NCBI GenBank assembly: GCA_964474655.1
Contig: CAYYTU010000002.1
Coordinates: forward strand, 1-64,000
DNA length: 64,000 bases
Reading direction: 5' to 3'
Source: CAYYTU01 sp964474655
Lineage (GTDB): Bacteria; Chloroflexota; Anaerolineae; B4-G1
Shown piece after piece: positions 41,156 to 49,837 of the stretch (the first letter of the stretch is position 1; each line of letters begins with the position of its first letter). A program made the position numbers and the translations under genes. Below the pieces are notes generated by a model. That model was not told where the DNA came from. It did not search any database and saw only the letters and a list, made by a program, of their open reading frames with translations.

Positions 41156-42285
41156 ACACGATATTGCTCCAGGGCGACGAAGCCTGCGCCGAAGGTGCTA
41201 TCGCCGCCGGCTGCCGCTTCTTCGCCGGCTATCCCATCACGCCGGCCACCGAGATCGCCGAAGTATTGTCCCGCCGTCTGCCCCAGGTAGGCGGCCAGTT
41301 CATCCAGATGGAGGATGAGCTAGCCTCCATCGCCGCCGTCATCGGCGCCTCAGTAGGTGGCGTGAAGTCGATGACCGCTACCTCTGGCCCGGGCTTTAGC
41401 CTGATGCAGGAGAACATCGGCTACGCTGCGATGACGGAGGTGCCCTGCGTGATCGTGGATGTGCAGCGTCTAGGCCCATCCACCGGGCGCCCCACCAGCC
41501 CTTCGCAGGGCGACGTGATGCAAGCCCGATGGGGCACCCACGGCGACCATCCCATCATCGCACTGGCACCGTCCACAGTCCGCGAGGCATTCGATCTGAC
41601 GGTGAAGGCTTTCAACTTCTCGGAGCGATACCGAACGCCCGTGGTCGTGCTGATGGACGAAGTGATCGGGCATATGCGGGAGCAGATCGAGTTGCCGGAC
41701 TATGAGACCATTGAACAGATAGAGCGCAACAATACCACCGTCCCGCCGGAATGGTACAAACCATTCGAAAACTACCCCACCGACGTGCCGCCATTGGTCC
41801 CTTTCGGCGAGGGGTTCCGCTACCATCTGACTGGCCTCCACCACGACGAGCGCGGCTATCCCACCAACCGTCCGGACGAGGTCCAACCCTGGCTGGATCG
41901 GATCTTCCGCAAGATCGACCGTAGCCTCTCCGATATTTTGCTCTATGACGAGGATTACGTCGCAAGCGCCGACACGCTGGTCATCGCCTACGGCTCGACG
42001 GCCCGCTCGGCCCGCCACGCCGTCGAGGTAGCGCGCGGGCGCGGGCGTCGCGTAGGTTTCCTCAAGCTCAAGACCATCTGGCCTTTCGCGGAGGAAGTGA
42101 TCGAGCACGCAGCTGCCCGCCTACACCACGTGGTGGTGCCAGAGCTGAACCGCGGGCAGCTGGCATTGGGGGTCGAACGAGTGGTCGGGCGCCACAAAGT
42201 GCGCCGCGTCACACGCGCCGACGGCGAGATGATCAAACCAGACCAGATCGTGGCGGCGATAGAGGACCTGGAGGGAGCGATATGA
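41152..42285 (+). CDS. korA: 2-oxoacid:ferredoxin oxidoreductase, alpha subunit
   Basis: 377 residues. Pyrimidine-binding domain of the TPP enzyme: GDEACAEGAIAAGCRFFAGYPITPATEIAE (split), FIQMEDELASIAAVIGASVGG, TSGPGFSLMQENIGYA, DVQRLGPSTGRPT and the GDHPIIALAPS segment; C-terminal transketolase-like domain with VIAYGSTARSARHAV. KorAB oxidatively decarboxylates a 2-oxoacid to acyl-CoA, reducing ferredoxin, or runs in reverse for CO2 fixation. The GPSTGRPT type and size suggest 2-oxoglutarate, but this is inference. ATG 41152 follows GGAGGAG; the end overlaps korB (ATGA). Confidence 0.93.
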   Translation: MNTILLQGDEACAEGAIAAGCRFFAGYPITPATEIAEVLSRRLPQVGGQFIQMEDELASIAAVIGASVGGVKSMTATSGPGFSLMQENIGYAAMTEVPCVIVDVQRLGPSTGRPTSPSQGDVMQARWGTHGDHPIIALAPSTVREAFDLTVKAFNFSERYRTPVVVLMDEVIGHMREQIELPDYETIEQIERNNTTVPPEWYKPFENYPTDVPPLVPFGEGFRYHLTGLHHDERGYPTNRPDEVQPWLDRIFRKIDRSLSDILLYDEDYVASADTLVIAYGSTARSARHAVEVARGRGRRVGFLKLKTIWPFAEEVIEHAAARLHHVVVPELNRGQLALGVERVVGRHKVRRVTRADGEMIKPDQIVAAIEDLEGAI

Positions 42286-43148
42286 AGCAACAGAGCGAGT
42301 CACGCGTCCACAAGCGCTACCTGCGTCACAGCAAGAAATTCCCCAACATGTGGTGCGCCGGCTGCGGCAACGGCATCGTATTGGGCGCCATCATCCGTGC
42401 CGTGGACAGCCTCTCCCTGGACAAAGACGCCGTGGCGATGATCTCCGGCATCGGCTGCACGGGGCGCACGCCGGTCTACGTCGACTTCAACACGATGCAC
42501 ACCACGCATGGGCGAGCGCTGGCCTTCGCCACCGGCCTGAAGATGGCACGTCCGGAGATGGACGTCATCGTCGTGATGGGGGACGGCGACGCGCTGGCTA
42601 TCGGCGGCAACCACTTCATCCACGCCGCCCGGCGTAACATCGGCCTGACCGCTATCGTGGTCAACAACGCCGGTTACGGTATGACCGGTGGACAATATTC
42701 CCCCACAACGCCCCCGGGCGCAGAGGCAGCAACAGCTCCTTACGGCAACATCGAACGCCCCTTTCCCATCACCGATCTGGCGGTGACGGCCGGCGCCGCC
42801 TTCGTGGCCCGTAGCACCGTCTATCACGTACGAGAGATGGAAAAGTACATCGCCCAGGGCTTACGTAACCCGGGTTTCGCCCTGATCGAAGCGGTCAGCT
42901 ACTGTCACACGACCATCGGGCGGATAAACGAATGGGGAACCGCACCGGAGATGATGCGACAGATCAAGGAACAAAGTATCTCGATCAGACAGGCCGAAGG
43001 CTTGAGCGAGGAGGAGAAGCGCGAGCGGATCGTGCGTGGCGTCTTCGCCGACCGCGATATCCCGGAGTACACTGAGCTCTACGACCAGATCATCGAACGG
43101 GCTCAACAAGACGTGAATGGGCAAAAGCAGCAAGAGGAAACTCGCTGA
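42282..43148 (+). CDS. korB: 2-oxoacid:ferredoxin oxidoreductase, beta subunit
   Basis: 288 residues. TPP-binding subunit with MWCAGCGNGIVLGAI, ISGIGCTGR, HTTHGRALAFATG, and the TPP/Mg motif GDGDALAIGGNHFIHAARRN with VNNAGYGMTGGQYSPT. The short form without its own Fe-S domain fits the four-subunit enzyme. It overlaps korA by 4 nt and korC by 1 nt, so all four subunits should be translated together. Confidence 0.94.
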   Translation: MKQQSESRVHKRYLRHSKKFPNMWCAGCGNGIVLGAIIRAVDSLSLDKDAVAMISGIGCTGRTPVYVDFNTMHTTHGRALAFATGLKMARPEMDVIVVMGDGDALAIGGNHFIHAARRNIGLTAIVVNNAGYGMTGGQYSPTTPPGAEAATAPYGNIERPFPITDLAVTAGAAFVARSTVYHVREMEKYIAQGLRNPGFALIEAVSYCHTTIGRINEWGTAPEMMRQIKEQSISIRQAEGLSEEEKRERIVRGVFADRDIPEYTELYDQIIERAQQDVNGQKQQEETR

Positions 43149-43693
43149 TGGAGAGACGTCACGAGATACGGTTTGCCGGTATGGGCGGTCAAGGCGTGGT
43201 GCTGGCCGGTATCATCTTGGCCGACGCCGCGATCCGCGATGGCAAGAACGCGGTCCAGAGCCAGACCTATGGACCAGAGGCACGAGGCGGCGCCAGCCGA
43301 TCGGAGATAGTCATCTCGCAAGGTGAGATTCACTACCCCAAAGTAATTCAGCCTCACGTCACCCTCTGCATGAGTCAGGTCGCGTGTGACCGCTACAGCG
43401 ACCAGATGGGGCGGGAGGGCTTGCTGATTCTGGACGCCGACCACGTCACCCGCGCACCGACGACGCGGGCGGTGCGGGTACCTATGACCTCCCTGGCACG
43501 CGAGATGACCGGCCGCGAGATCACGGCCAACATAGTCGGCCTGGGGGTACTGGCTGGCCTGACGAAGATCGTTTCACGTCAAGCCCTGGAAGAAGCCGTG
43601 CAAGCCCGGGTCCCCGCAGGTACAGCTGAGACAAATTTAGCGGCGCTGGCAGCTGGCTACGAGGCCGCGAAGAAGCGTGATCGGATGGGATAA
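43148..43693 (+). CDS. korC: 2-oxoacid:ferredoxin oxidoreductase, gamma subunit
   Basis: 181 residues. N-terminal FAGMGGQGVVLAGIILADAA, then QSQTYGPEARGGASRSEIVIS, the hallmark of the gamma domain of pyruvate/2-oxoglutarate ferredoxin oxidoreductases, and NIVGLGVLAGLT. It completes the KorDABC set. The ATG overlaps the korB stop by one base with GAGGAAA upstream. A new promoter begins 5 nt after its stop. Confidence 0.93.
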   Translation: MERRHEIRFAGMGGQGVVLAGIILADAAIRDGKNAVQSQTYGPEARGGASRSEIVISQGEIHYPKVIQPHVTLCMSQVACDRYSDQMGREGLLILDADHVTRAPTTRAVRVPMTSLAREMTGREITANIVGLGVLAGLTKIVSRQALEEAVQARVPAGTAETNLAALAAGYEAAKKRDRMG

Positions 43694-43698
43694 TTAGG

Positions 43699-43726
43699 TT
43701 GCCAAGCCTATGAAGCGTGCTATAAT
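43699..43726 (+). promoter_or_regulatory. Promoter of the rplS leader
   Basis: TTGCCA (43699-43704), a 16-nt spacer and perfect TATAAT (43721-43726); start expected near 43733. It lies between korC and the terminator that precedes rplS. Confidence 0.75.
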
Positions 43727-43732
43727 TAGCGG

Positions 43733-43840
43733 ACGTTCAATCTCCAACCCGGAGATAAAGTAAAAGCAAGGGATCCCCGCAAGCACATAATACCAGGGCC
43801 GCCGGTCAACTTGATATCCGACGGCCGGTATTATTTTTTT
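43733..43840 (+). ncRNA. Structured leader RNA (attenuator) or small RNA upstream of rplS
   Basis: About 108 nt from the predicted start to an intrinsic terminator. It contains a small hairpin (TCTCC...GGAGA, 43741-43755), a GGGATCCCC palindrome (43770-43778) and the terminator stem. Because the promoter and terminator both lie before rplS with no gene between them, this is either a regulatory leader of ribosomal protein L19, as known for L19 and other ribosomal proteins in Firmicutes, or an independent small RNA. No alternative antiterminator pairing was proved by eye. Confidence 0.5.
43789..43840 (+). terminator. Intrinsic terminator 37 nt before the rplS start
   Basis: AATACC pairs with GGTATT and, after a 3-nt bulge, GGCCGCCGG with CCGACGGCC (one mismatch), giving a 14-pair stem with a 10-nt loop followed by ATTTTTTT (43833-43840). 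Very strong by appearance. Confidence 0.85.
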
Positions 43841-43876
43841 GCAAACTCCCTGCCTTATAGATCCAAGTATAGACCT

Positions 43877-44227
43877 ATGAACTTAATTGAATCTTTGGAA
43901 CGTCAATTAGAGCCTAATCCCAATATTCCAGATCTCCATCCAGGCGACACTGTGCGGGTACACGTCAAGATCGTCGAAGGGGACCGTGAGCGTGTGCAAA
44001 TTTTCCACGGCACCGTCACCCGCGTGCGGGGAAGCGGCGCCAACGCCACCTTCACTGTACGAAGAATCGCGTCACACGGCATCGGCGTTGAGCGGACCTT
44101 CTTACTCCATTCGCCGCGAATTGAGAAGGTAGAAGTATTGCGCCGATCCCACGTCAGACGAGCCCGACTCTACTACCTGCGCGAGCGACAAGGTAAGGCT
44201 GCCCGCCTGCGCGAGAAACGGGCCTAA
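43877..44227 (+). CDS. rplS: 50S ribosomal protein L19
   Basis: 116 residues. Family motifs: LHPGDTVRVHVKIVEGDRER (central), QIFHGTVTRVRGSG, the FTVRRIASHGIGVERTFLLH block and the C-terminal VRRARLYYLRERQGKAARLREK. It sits at the 30S/50S interface. ATG 43877 (MNLIESLERQ) is the normal N-terminus; the frame is open upstream to 43811 but that runs through the terminator. There is no strong Shine-Dalgarno. The neighbours usual in many bacteria (rpsP, rimM, trmD) are absent. Confidence 0.95.
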   Translation: MNLIESLERQLEPNPNIPDLHPGDTVRVHVKIVEGDRERVQIFHGTVTRVRGSGANATFTVRRIASHGIGVERTFLLHSPRIEKVEVLRRSHVRRARLYYLRERQGKAARLREKRA

Positions 44228-44294
44228 GCAAACTGCTAATCTCTCCATAGGCGGGGATGGCGAGCGGCCTCTTGCCGTCGTCATCCTCCTTGCT

Positions 44295-45026
44295 ATGAGA
44301 TTGCCCGTTATCGGCATCAGCGGTCGCACCGAGCGCTCAGCGCGTCCCCCCAATATTCCCCTGTTTGCCCTGGCCCAGAGCTACGTCCGAGCGACAGCAA
44401 CAGGCGGAGGCGCGCCCGCGATCATCCCTCCCTATCTTGAGAAAGGCCAACTGCGCGCCATCTTCGAGCGTATCGACGGATTGATCCTCTCCGGCGGCGG
44501 TGACGTCCACCCCTGCGCGTACGAGGAGGAGGACGACGGGCTGCTTTGGCACATTGACGAATCCCGCGACCGGACGGAGATTTTACTGGCAACCTGGGCC
44601 CTAAACGAGAATAGGCCTTTGCTGGCAATCTGCCGAGGAGCCCAGGTGCTCAACGTGGCCGCCGGCGGGACGCTGGTGCAGGATATTTCCGTTCACATCC
44701 CCAACGCCCTATCCCATACGTGCATCGCCGGCCAACCGCTACCGCAGATCGCCCATTCAATCGAGGTTGCAAAGAACAGCAATCTAGCCTCGTTAATCGG
44801 ATCTGGGTCGGTAGGCGTGAACAGCGCTCATCATCAGGCGATTAAAGATGTGGCCGAGGGCTTGAGAACCGTCGCCCGAGCTCCCGATAACGTCATAGAG
44901 GCGGTAGAGGCTCCTGAGCACGTCTTCTGTCTGGGCGTCCAATGGCATCCCGAGGTGATGGTCGATGAGCATTCAATGATGCGCCGTCTCTTTGAGGGCC
45001 TGGTGGAGGCCGGAAAGCGTTCATAG
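44295..45026 (+). CDS. Class I glutamine-amidotransferase-like hydrolase (peptidase C26/PuuD type)
   Basis: 243 residues. Opening PVIGISGRTE and GLILSGGGDVHPCAY are typical of gamma-glutamyl-gamma-aminobutyrate hydrolase-like proteins. The catalytic Cys is in LLAICRGAQVLNVAAGG (Cys113), with VNSAHHQAI and GVQWHPEVM (His-Glu of the triad). It would cleave gamma-glutamyl bonds, for example in polyamine or other gamma-glutamyl catabolism, but no puu genes are nearby, so the substrate is open. No Shine-Dalgarno is seen before ATG 44295. It lies between rplS and the lipoprotein gene on the same strand. Confidence 0.88.
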   Translation: MRLPVIGISGRTERSARPPNIPLFALAQSYVRATATGGGAPAIIPPYLEKGQLRAIFERIDGLILSGGGDVHPCAYEEEDDGLLWHIDESRDRTEILLATWALNENRPLLAICRGAQVLNVAAGGTLVQDISVHIPNALSHTCIAGQPLPQIAHSIEVAKNSNLASLIGSGSVGVNSAHHQAIKDVAEGLRTVARAPDNVIEAVEAPEHVFCLGVQWHPEVMVDEHSMMRRLFEGLVEAGKRS

Positions 45027-45047
45027 GCCACTGGTGACTCCTCGTCG

Positions 45048-47054
45048 ATGCACAAACTCCGCCCGCTGACCGCCGTTGTATTGCTCCTCTCCGCCTGTGC
45101 TCAGCTTCCCTTCCTATCGCCCACGCCGACACCGAAAGCGCCCCCCACATCGTCGCCCACACCTACGCCGACTACGAGACCCACAGTCACTCCTACAGAC
45201 ACATCCACCCCCAGGCCCACTCCAACGCGCATATTCACAACCCCAACTCCCAGGTCCAATCCCACGCCAACGGCGAGATCGACGGAAACCCCAAGCGGGA
45301 AGGATGAATTCGAGGCTCTGAAAGCGTTACTGGGCGATCCGCCAGCGCGTCCGATCGACGATAGGCCCATCAACGCCGAGCCGCCCCGTCGAGTGCCGAA
45401 TGCACGTCGGGACTTCTGGGTGATCGACGAGACGACGGGCAAGCGCCGCGCGATCCCAGCCCGGCTGCGGGTGCAGGGAGAGCATGTCGCGATGTGGGTC
45501 GAGCAAGACGTATGGCACGACGTACGCGAGTTGGAAGAGGCGGCCGATCTCTTCGACCGCCAGATCTATTCCACCACCCGCGCTGCATTCGGTTCCGAAT
45601 GGAGGCCGGGCATCGATAATGCCCCACGCATCCAGCTGCTCCACGCCACGGGGCTGGGAGAGAGGGTGCTCGGCTATACCTCCAGCGCGGATTTGCGCCC
45701 GCGAGATGTCTTCGCCAAGTCGAACGAAGCCGAGTTGATAGTGGTCAATCTTGATCTTGTGAGCCCTACAAGCGATGATTACTACGCTCTGCTGGCCCGC
45801 GATTTTCAGCGCCTGATCCAATGGCATCAGGATCGCAATGAGGAGCGATGGGTAAAAGAGGGGCTGGCCGAGCTGTCTCAGACGCTGAACAGATTCGACG
45901 GAGCGTCCAGATTAGCGGAAGCTTACCTCGCCCATCCCAATACTTCGCTCACCGCCTGGGATTGGGCGCAGGTTGAAAGGCAACGCGGCGCAGCCTACCT
46001 CTTCGCAACCTACTTCCACCAGCGCTTTGGCGACGAGGGCAGCCGGGCGCTGACCGCCGAGCGATCGAATGGGATCGTCGGATTCGAAATGGCGCTAGAG
46101 GGTCTGGGGACGGACGTCACGTTCGAGGTTCTCTTCACCGACTGGCTGGTCGCCAATCTACTGGATAGCGAAGAGCACACCGAGAAGCCCCCCTACGCAT
46201 ACGAAGCGCTGGATCTGGAGCGCCCCAAAGTGGCGGCGACCGACCAGGACTACCCGGTTAGAATGGAGACGGCGGTTCAACAATTCGGCGCGCGCTATAT
46301 CGGGCTAAAGAGTGACGTCGACCTCACAATTCAGTTCACCGGAACGAAGCAGACGCCGTTTTTAGACGTGCCCTTTCCCAACGACCAGCGCGTCTGGTGG
46401 TCGAACCGCGCCGACGAATCGCTGACCACACTCACACGCAGATGGGACCTATCCAGGACCGAGGAAGCGAAACTGACGTATTGGGCGTGGTACGACATCG
46501 AACAAGGCTACGATTACGCCACAGTCGAGATCAGCACCGACGGCGGCGAGCAGTGGCAGACGCTGACCACGCCATCTGGCACCGACGAGGATCCCTTTGG
46601 TAACAACCCTGGATGGGGCTACACCGGTAAGAGCGGGGAATGGCTTCAGGAAGAAGTTGACCTCTCACCCTACACGGGGGACGAGGTATCGATACGATTC
46701 GCCTACCTGACCGACGAGGCAGTGAGCGGGAGAGGTTTTATGCTCGCCGATATCGACCTGTCGGTGAGCGACCACATAGACGCGGACGAGGCCGGGACAG
46801 CGAGCGAACGCTGGGAAGCAGCGGGTTTCGTACACATTCCGACCAGTGTACCACAGCGCTACCTGGCCCTGTTGGTCGGCCTGGGGGAACGCGGGGAGAC
46901 TGTAGCGATCAAGAGTCTACCGATCGAAAAGGATCAGACCGCCCAATGGAAAGCGCCGCTGGGTAGCACGGACTGGCACGAGGCCGTACTGGTCCTATCC
47001 GGGCTAACGCCCTTCACCACCCAGCCAGCGCCCTACGAATTGGTGATTGAGTGA
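45048..47054 (+). CDS. Immune-inhibitor-A-like lipoprotein with a degenerate zinc site
   Basis: 668 residues. Lipoprotein signal with lipobox LLSAC (Cys17), a Thr/Pro linker (about 24-85), then a metallopeptidase-like region. Where M6-type relatives have HEFQH, this protein has RDFQR (residues 251-255, 45798-45812), although the following context IQWHQDRNEERWVKEGLAEL matches the family well, including the downstream Glu (NEE...EGLAE). All HEXXH ligands are therefore lost and protease activity is unlikely. The C-terminal half has an immune-inhibitor-A/MAM-like beta sandwich (YWAWYDIEQGYDYATVEIS, STDGGEQW, VSIRFAYLTDEAVSGRGFML). Probably an outward-facing binding or scaffold protein. No Shine-Dalgarno is seen. 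Confidence 0.8.
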   Translation: MHKLRPLTAVVLLLSACAQLPFLSPTPTPKAPPTSSPTPTPTTRPTVTPTDTSTPRPTPTRIFTTPTPRSNPTPTARSTETPSGKDEFEALKALLGDPPARPIDDRPINAEPPRRVPNARRDFWVIDETTGKRRAIPARLRVQGEHVAMWVEQDVWHDVRELEEAADLFDRQIYSTTRAAFGSEWRPGIDNAPRIQLLHATGLGERVLGYTSSADLRPRDVFAKSNEAELIVVNLDLVSPTSDDYYALLARDFQRLIQWHQDRNEERWVKEGLAELSQTLNRFDGASRLAEAYLAHPNTSLTAWDWAQVERQRGAAYLFATYFHQRFGDEGSRALTAERSNGIVGFEMALEGLGTDVTFEVLFTDWLVANLLDSEEHTEKPPYAYEALDLERPKVAATDQDYPVRMETAVQQFGARYIGLKSDVDLTIQFTGTKQTPFLDVPFPNDQRVWWSNRADESLTTLTRRWDLSRTEEAKLTYWAWYDIEQGYDYATVEISTDGGEQWQTLTTPSGTDEDPFGNNPGWGYTGKSGEWLQEEVDLSPYTGDEVSIRFAYLTDEAVSGRGFMLADIDLSVSDHIDADEAGTASERWEAAGFVHIPTSVPQRYLALLVGLGERGETVAIKSLPIEKDQTAQWKAPLGSTDWHEAVLVLSGLTPFTTQPAPYELVIE

Positions 47055-47061
47055 AGGACAT

Positions 47062-47295
47062 TCACTCAGCTATTGTGATCGACTCGCCCCGTTTGAAGGC
47101 CTCCAGTTGAGCCTCCAACTCGGCGCGTCGCGCGTCGGCAGCCTGCTGTCCCTCCTCAATCAGGTCATCCACCCGGGCGCGGATGCGCTCTTGAAGCTCC
47201 GGGCCGGCGGAAGGGGCCAGCAACAACGCCGTCACACCGCCCACCAGAGCGCCCGTCAGAAAACCCAACAAGAAGCTAAATACTTTACGCATCAT
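47062..47295 (-). CDS. Small YtxH-like membrane protein
   Basis: 77 residues. One glycine-rich transmembrane helix (about 4-24: VFSFLLGFLTGALVGGVTALL) followed by LLAPSAGPELQERIRARVDD and a charged coiled coil rich in Glu, Ala and Arg. The 'GxxxGxxxxLLLAP.SG.E.R' pattern is that of the YtxH family, found in many bacteria, function not established. ATG 47295 (or 47292) follows GAGGAGG. It converges with the lipoprotein gene (7 nt between stops). Confidence 0.75.
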   Translation of the reverse strand: MMRKVFSFLLGFLTGALVGGVTALLLAPSAGPELQERIRARVDDLIEEGQQAADARRAELEAQLEAFKRGESITIAE

Positions 47296-47425
47296 CGTCA
47301 CCTCCTCACTGTTAATTTCAATCAATCGTATTATACAACACACTGTCGGCAGCGCAAAAGATCCACTGACAAAAAATCGTAGGAGCGACCACCCTTTAGT
47401 CCACGCCCTCCGCATCGCATCGCCA

Positions 47426-47454
47426 TTGTCAACCATATTCAATCGTGATATACT
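47426..47454 (+). promoter_or_regulatory. Promoter of the response-regulator/histidine-kinase gene
   Basis: TTGTCA (47426-47431), a 17-nt spacer and TATACT (47449-47454), both 5/6 matches. Start near 47461, about 60 nt before GTG 47521. Confidence 0.65.
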
Positions 47455-47520
47455 GCACTGGCAAAGACGTAGAGCCTTTTGTGTAGAACGTAGCACACCA
47501 ATCATCCAGGAATCTGGTAT

Positions 47521-48693
47521 GTGCAGATCCCACACAAGAGCAATACATCACGGGGTAAAGAAATAGTGAAAAGAGAACATCGCATCTTGGTGGTAGAAGA
47601 TCATGAGCCAATGCTTTCGGCCATCGAGAGTATTCTGACCGCCGAAGGATACGAAGTTATCACTGCCAGAGATGGACTCGAAGCCATAGAAAAGATGGAA
47701 GACGCAACCCCCAAGCTGATTCTGGCAGACATTATGATGCCCCGAATGGATGGCTACGCCCTCTACAACGAGGTCCGAGCACGCCCAGAGTGGGTACGGA
47801 TTCCATTCATCTTTTTGACCGCCAAGTCCGAGCCCGGGGATATCCTGAAAGGAAAGAAACTAGGCGCGGAGGATTACATTACCAAACCTTTCAGCACCGA
47901 TGAGCTGACAGTAGCGGTCGAATCGCGGCTAAAGCGGGCGCAAGCGATCCACAAAGCCAGCACACTGGAGTTCAACGAACTCAAGCAGCAAATCATCAAT
48001 GTCCTGGGGCACGAGCTGCGGACACCTTTAACCTACGTCAGTGGCTACACCGATCTGGCCCTGGAAGACGTCTCTAACCTTTCCCGCGATTCGTTTGAGG
48101 AGTTCTTGCAAGGAATCAAACTGGGCGCCGATCGCCTGACGCGGTTGGTCGAGGATCTTCTGATGTTGACCCGTTTAGACACCGGGCAAGCAGCAGAGGA
48201 GTTCAAACTGTTGGTCGATACATACCACAACCTGGCAGAAATAGTGGAGCAATCTGTGCAGCAACACGCAGAAGATGCTACCTCGAAAGGGATCACACTG
48301 AAAACCGAAGTATCCCCTGACTTACCGCCGGTCAGATTGTGTAAGCCCTTCTTCGTGGATGCTCTCGACCGGCTGATCGAAAACGGCATCAAATTCTCTC
48401 ACAACGAGGGCTCAGAAGTGACGGTAACAGGAAAGGCTACTGATGAAGGAGTGGAAATTGCCGTCTCCGATGAGGGCGTAGGAATTGCGCCCAACGAGAT
48501 TCCTCATCTCTTCGAGCGGTTCCGGCAGATCGATCGAGAACAGATGGAGCAACAAGGGACTGGGATTGGCCTTTCCATCGCCCAGGGGCTGATCAACTTA
48601 CACGATGGCGAAATTACCGTCGACAGCAAGCCAGAGAGAGGCAGCACTTTCACCATCCGATTACCAGCTCATCCCATCGAGAACAAAGCATAA
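47521..48693 (+). CDS. Response regulator-histidine kinase fusion
   Basis: 390 residues. The N-terminal receiver domain (about 20-140) has the acidic pair (Glu26, Asp27), phosphoacceptor Asp70 in LILADIMMPRMDG, Thr100 and Lys122. HisKA follows with VLGHELRTPLTYVSGY (His164), then HATPase with ENGIKFSHN, SDEGVGIAP and GTGIGLSIAQG. The receiver-first order means an upstream kinase could control this kinase's activity. No membrane part. The start is uncertain: GTG 47521 (CAGGAA before it) or GTG 47566, just before the receiver fold. It converges with the FHA regulator gene. Confidence 0.9.
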   Translation: MQIPHKSNTSRGKEIVKREHRILVVEDHEPMLSAIESILTAEGYEVITARDGLEAIEKMEDATPKLILADIMMPRMDGYALYNEVRARPEWVRIPFIFLTAKSEPGDILKGKKLGAEDYITKPFSTDELTVAVESRLKRAQAIHKASTLEFNELKQQIINVLGHELRTPLTYVSGYTDLALEDVSNLSRDSFEEFLQGIKLGADRLTRLVEDLLMLTRLDTGQAAEEFKLLVDTYHNLAEIVEQSVQQHAEDATSKGITLKTEVSPDLPPVRLCKPFFVDALDRLIENGIKFSHNEGSEVTVTGKATDEGVEIAVSDEGVGIAPNEIPHLFERFRQIDREQMEQQGTGIGLSIAQGLINLHDGEITVDSKPERGSTFTIRLPAHPIENKA

Positions 48694-48795
48694 TCCGACG
48701 AGGGCCCAGATTACCCAAAGTCACAGGTAGCCATCTCGTCGGCTGCGCCAGACGCCAAAATCGACCTTGCCCCCCTTCATAGACCAAAAGCAAGC

Positions 48796-48835
48796 AAAAA
48801 CTCGAAAAGCCCGGGACGAGCTGACGGAAGCTCGT
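48796..48835 (-). terminator. Probable terminator of the FHA regulator gene
   Basis: On the minus strand ACGAGCT, a 6-nt loop and AGCTCGT form a 7-bp stem. Downstream come CCCGGGC, TTTT and later TTTTT. The T-run is set back from the stem, so the call is moderate. Confidence 0.4.
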
Positions 48836-48842
48836 ACAGGGA

Positions 48843-49484
48843 CTAGCGATTGTCCAACCGGAACCCGTGTCCTCGCACGGTCACGATGTAGTCGTGGTCG
48901 GGGTCAATGGCCTCTACCCGGTCCCGAAGGCGATAAACGAGCGCATCAATGGCCTGCTCGGTGACGCCCATCGCCTCCTCCTCTTGCCAGACGGCCTCCA
49001 CAATAGATTGCCGCGACACGACCTCACCCTCATGATCGAGCAACAGAGCCAACAGGCGATACTGAGCCGGTGAAAGCGGGGGCGTCACCTCCTGACCGCC
49101 GATAAAGACCCGCTTGGCCGGACGGTCAATGCGCAAGCCTTTGTTGGAGCCGGTCAGATCCAGCGGTAGTGTAGCATCAGCGCCGACGAAGCCGAACTTG
49201 ACGTAAAGAGCGATCTGTATCTCATCGCCGTCCTTCAAGCAATAGGGCTCGCGCAGCTCTTCTCCGTTGACATACGTGCCGTTCTTGCTCCCCAGGTCAC
49301 GCAGCAGATAACCGTCCTCGTCCCGTTCGATCTGGGCGTGATGACGCGAAACCTGACGATCTGATAACGTAATATCGCAATCCGAGGCCCGACCGATAGT
49401 GAAGGTATCCTGGTCAATGACCCAGCGCTGCCCTTCAGAATCCCCCTCATACGCGATGAGCATTGGTTGATCCTGTTGTGTCAT
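48843..49484 (-). CDS. FHA-winged helix transcriptional regulator
   Basis: 213 residues. N-terminal FHA domain (about 9-95) with TIGRASDCDITL, VSRHHAQI and the SKNGTYVNG loop. The C-terminal OmpR-type winged helix (about 118-213) has LSPAQYRLLALLLDHEGEVVSR (split), TEQAIDALVYRLRDRVE and IVTVRGHGFRL. No receiver domain. FHA domains bind phosphothreonine, so DNA binding may be governed by a Ser/Thr kinase; the kinase gene at 49838 is divergently placed next to it. It is comparable in logic to mycobacterial EmbR but with reversed domain order and no BTAD domain. Strong AAGGAGG before ATG 49484. Confidence 0.88.
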   Translation of the reverse strand: MTQQDQPMLIAYEGDSEGQRWVIDQDTFTIGRASDCDITLSDRQVSRHHAQIERDEDGYLLRDLGSKNGTYVNGEELREPYCLKDGDEIQIALYVKFGFVGADATLPLDLTGSNKGLRIDRPAKRVFIGGQEVTPPLSPAQYRLLALLLDHEGEVVSRQSIVEAVWQEEEAMGVTEQAIDALVYRLRDRVEAIDPDHDYIVTVRGHGFRLDNR

Positions 49485-49650
49485 ACCAAAACCTCCTTGA
49501 CAGAAAAGTCAATCTCATCTATGATGAAAAGTCGCGATATGTTTAGTAAAAGTCCGCTTTGATAACTCCGAGCGGCCTTCTATATGGAGAGCGCTCACTT
49601 CACCCTTCGATAGGTTCCTTCGTGAGCTCAGCCCACGTGGCAGTATGGGT

Positions 49651-49801
49651 CTTCGAAGCAAATCGTCTGCGAAAGCGCCTTCAATGCCACAGGGTGTGCT
49701 CAGATGCGAACAAGGCAAACGAAGCTGGGGTTGATGCTCGGTAAACGCGCCTGTAGGCAATCTAATGCGTCTCGGGTGCTTTGGAACTGCTTCGTTTGCC
49801 C
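49651..49801. repeat. Long intergenic repeat, copy B
   Basis: Second copy of the element at 36824-36977: CTTCGAAGCA (49651), TCGTCTGCGAAAGCG, GCGAACAAGGC, GGCAAACGAAGC (49714-49725) and its exact inverse GCTTCGTTTGCC (49789-49800). Here it ends 37 nt before the Ser/Thr kinase start, so it forms the kinase 5' region. A weak promoter-like pair (TTGGAA, 17 nt, TATCAA) overlaps its right end. The rest of 49485-49837 shows nothing else except fragments of the TTCGAYAGG/GAGCTCAGC repeat near 49602-49634. Confidence 0.7.
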
Positions 49802-49837
49802 ATTATCAAGTCAGTTACAAACTATCAAGGAATCATT

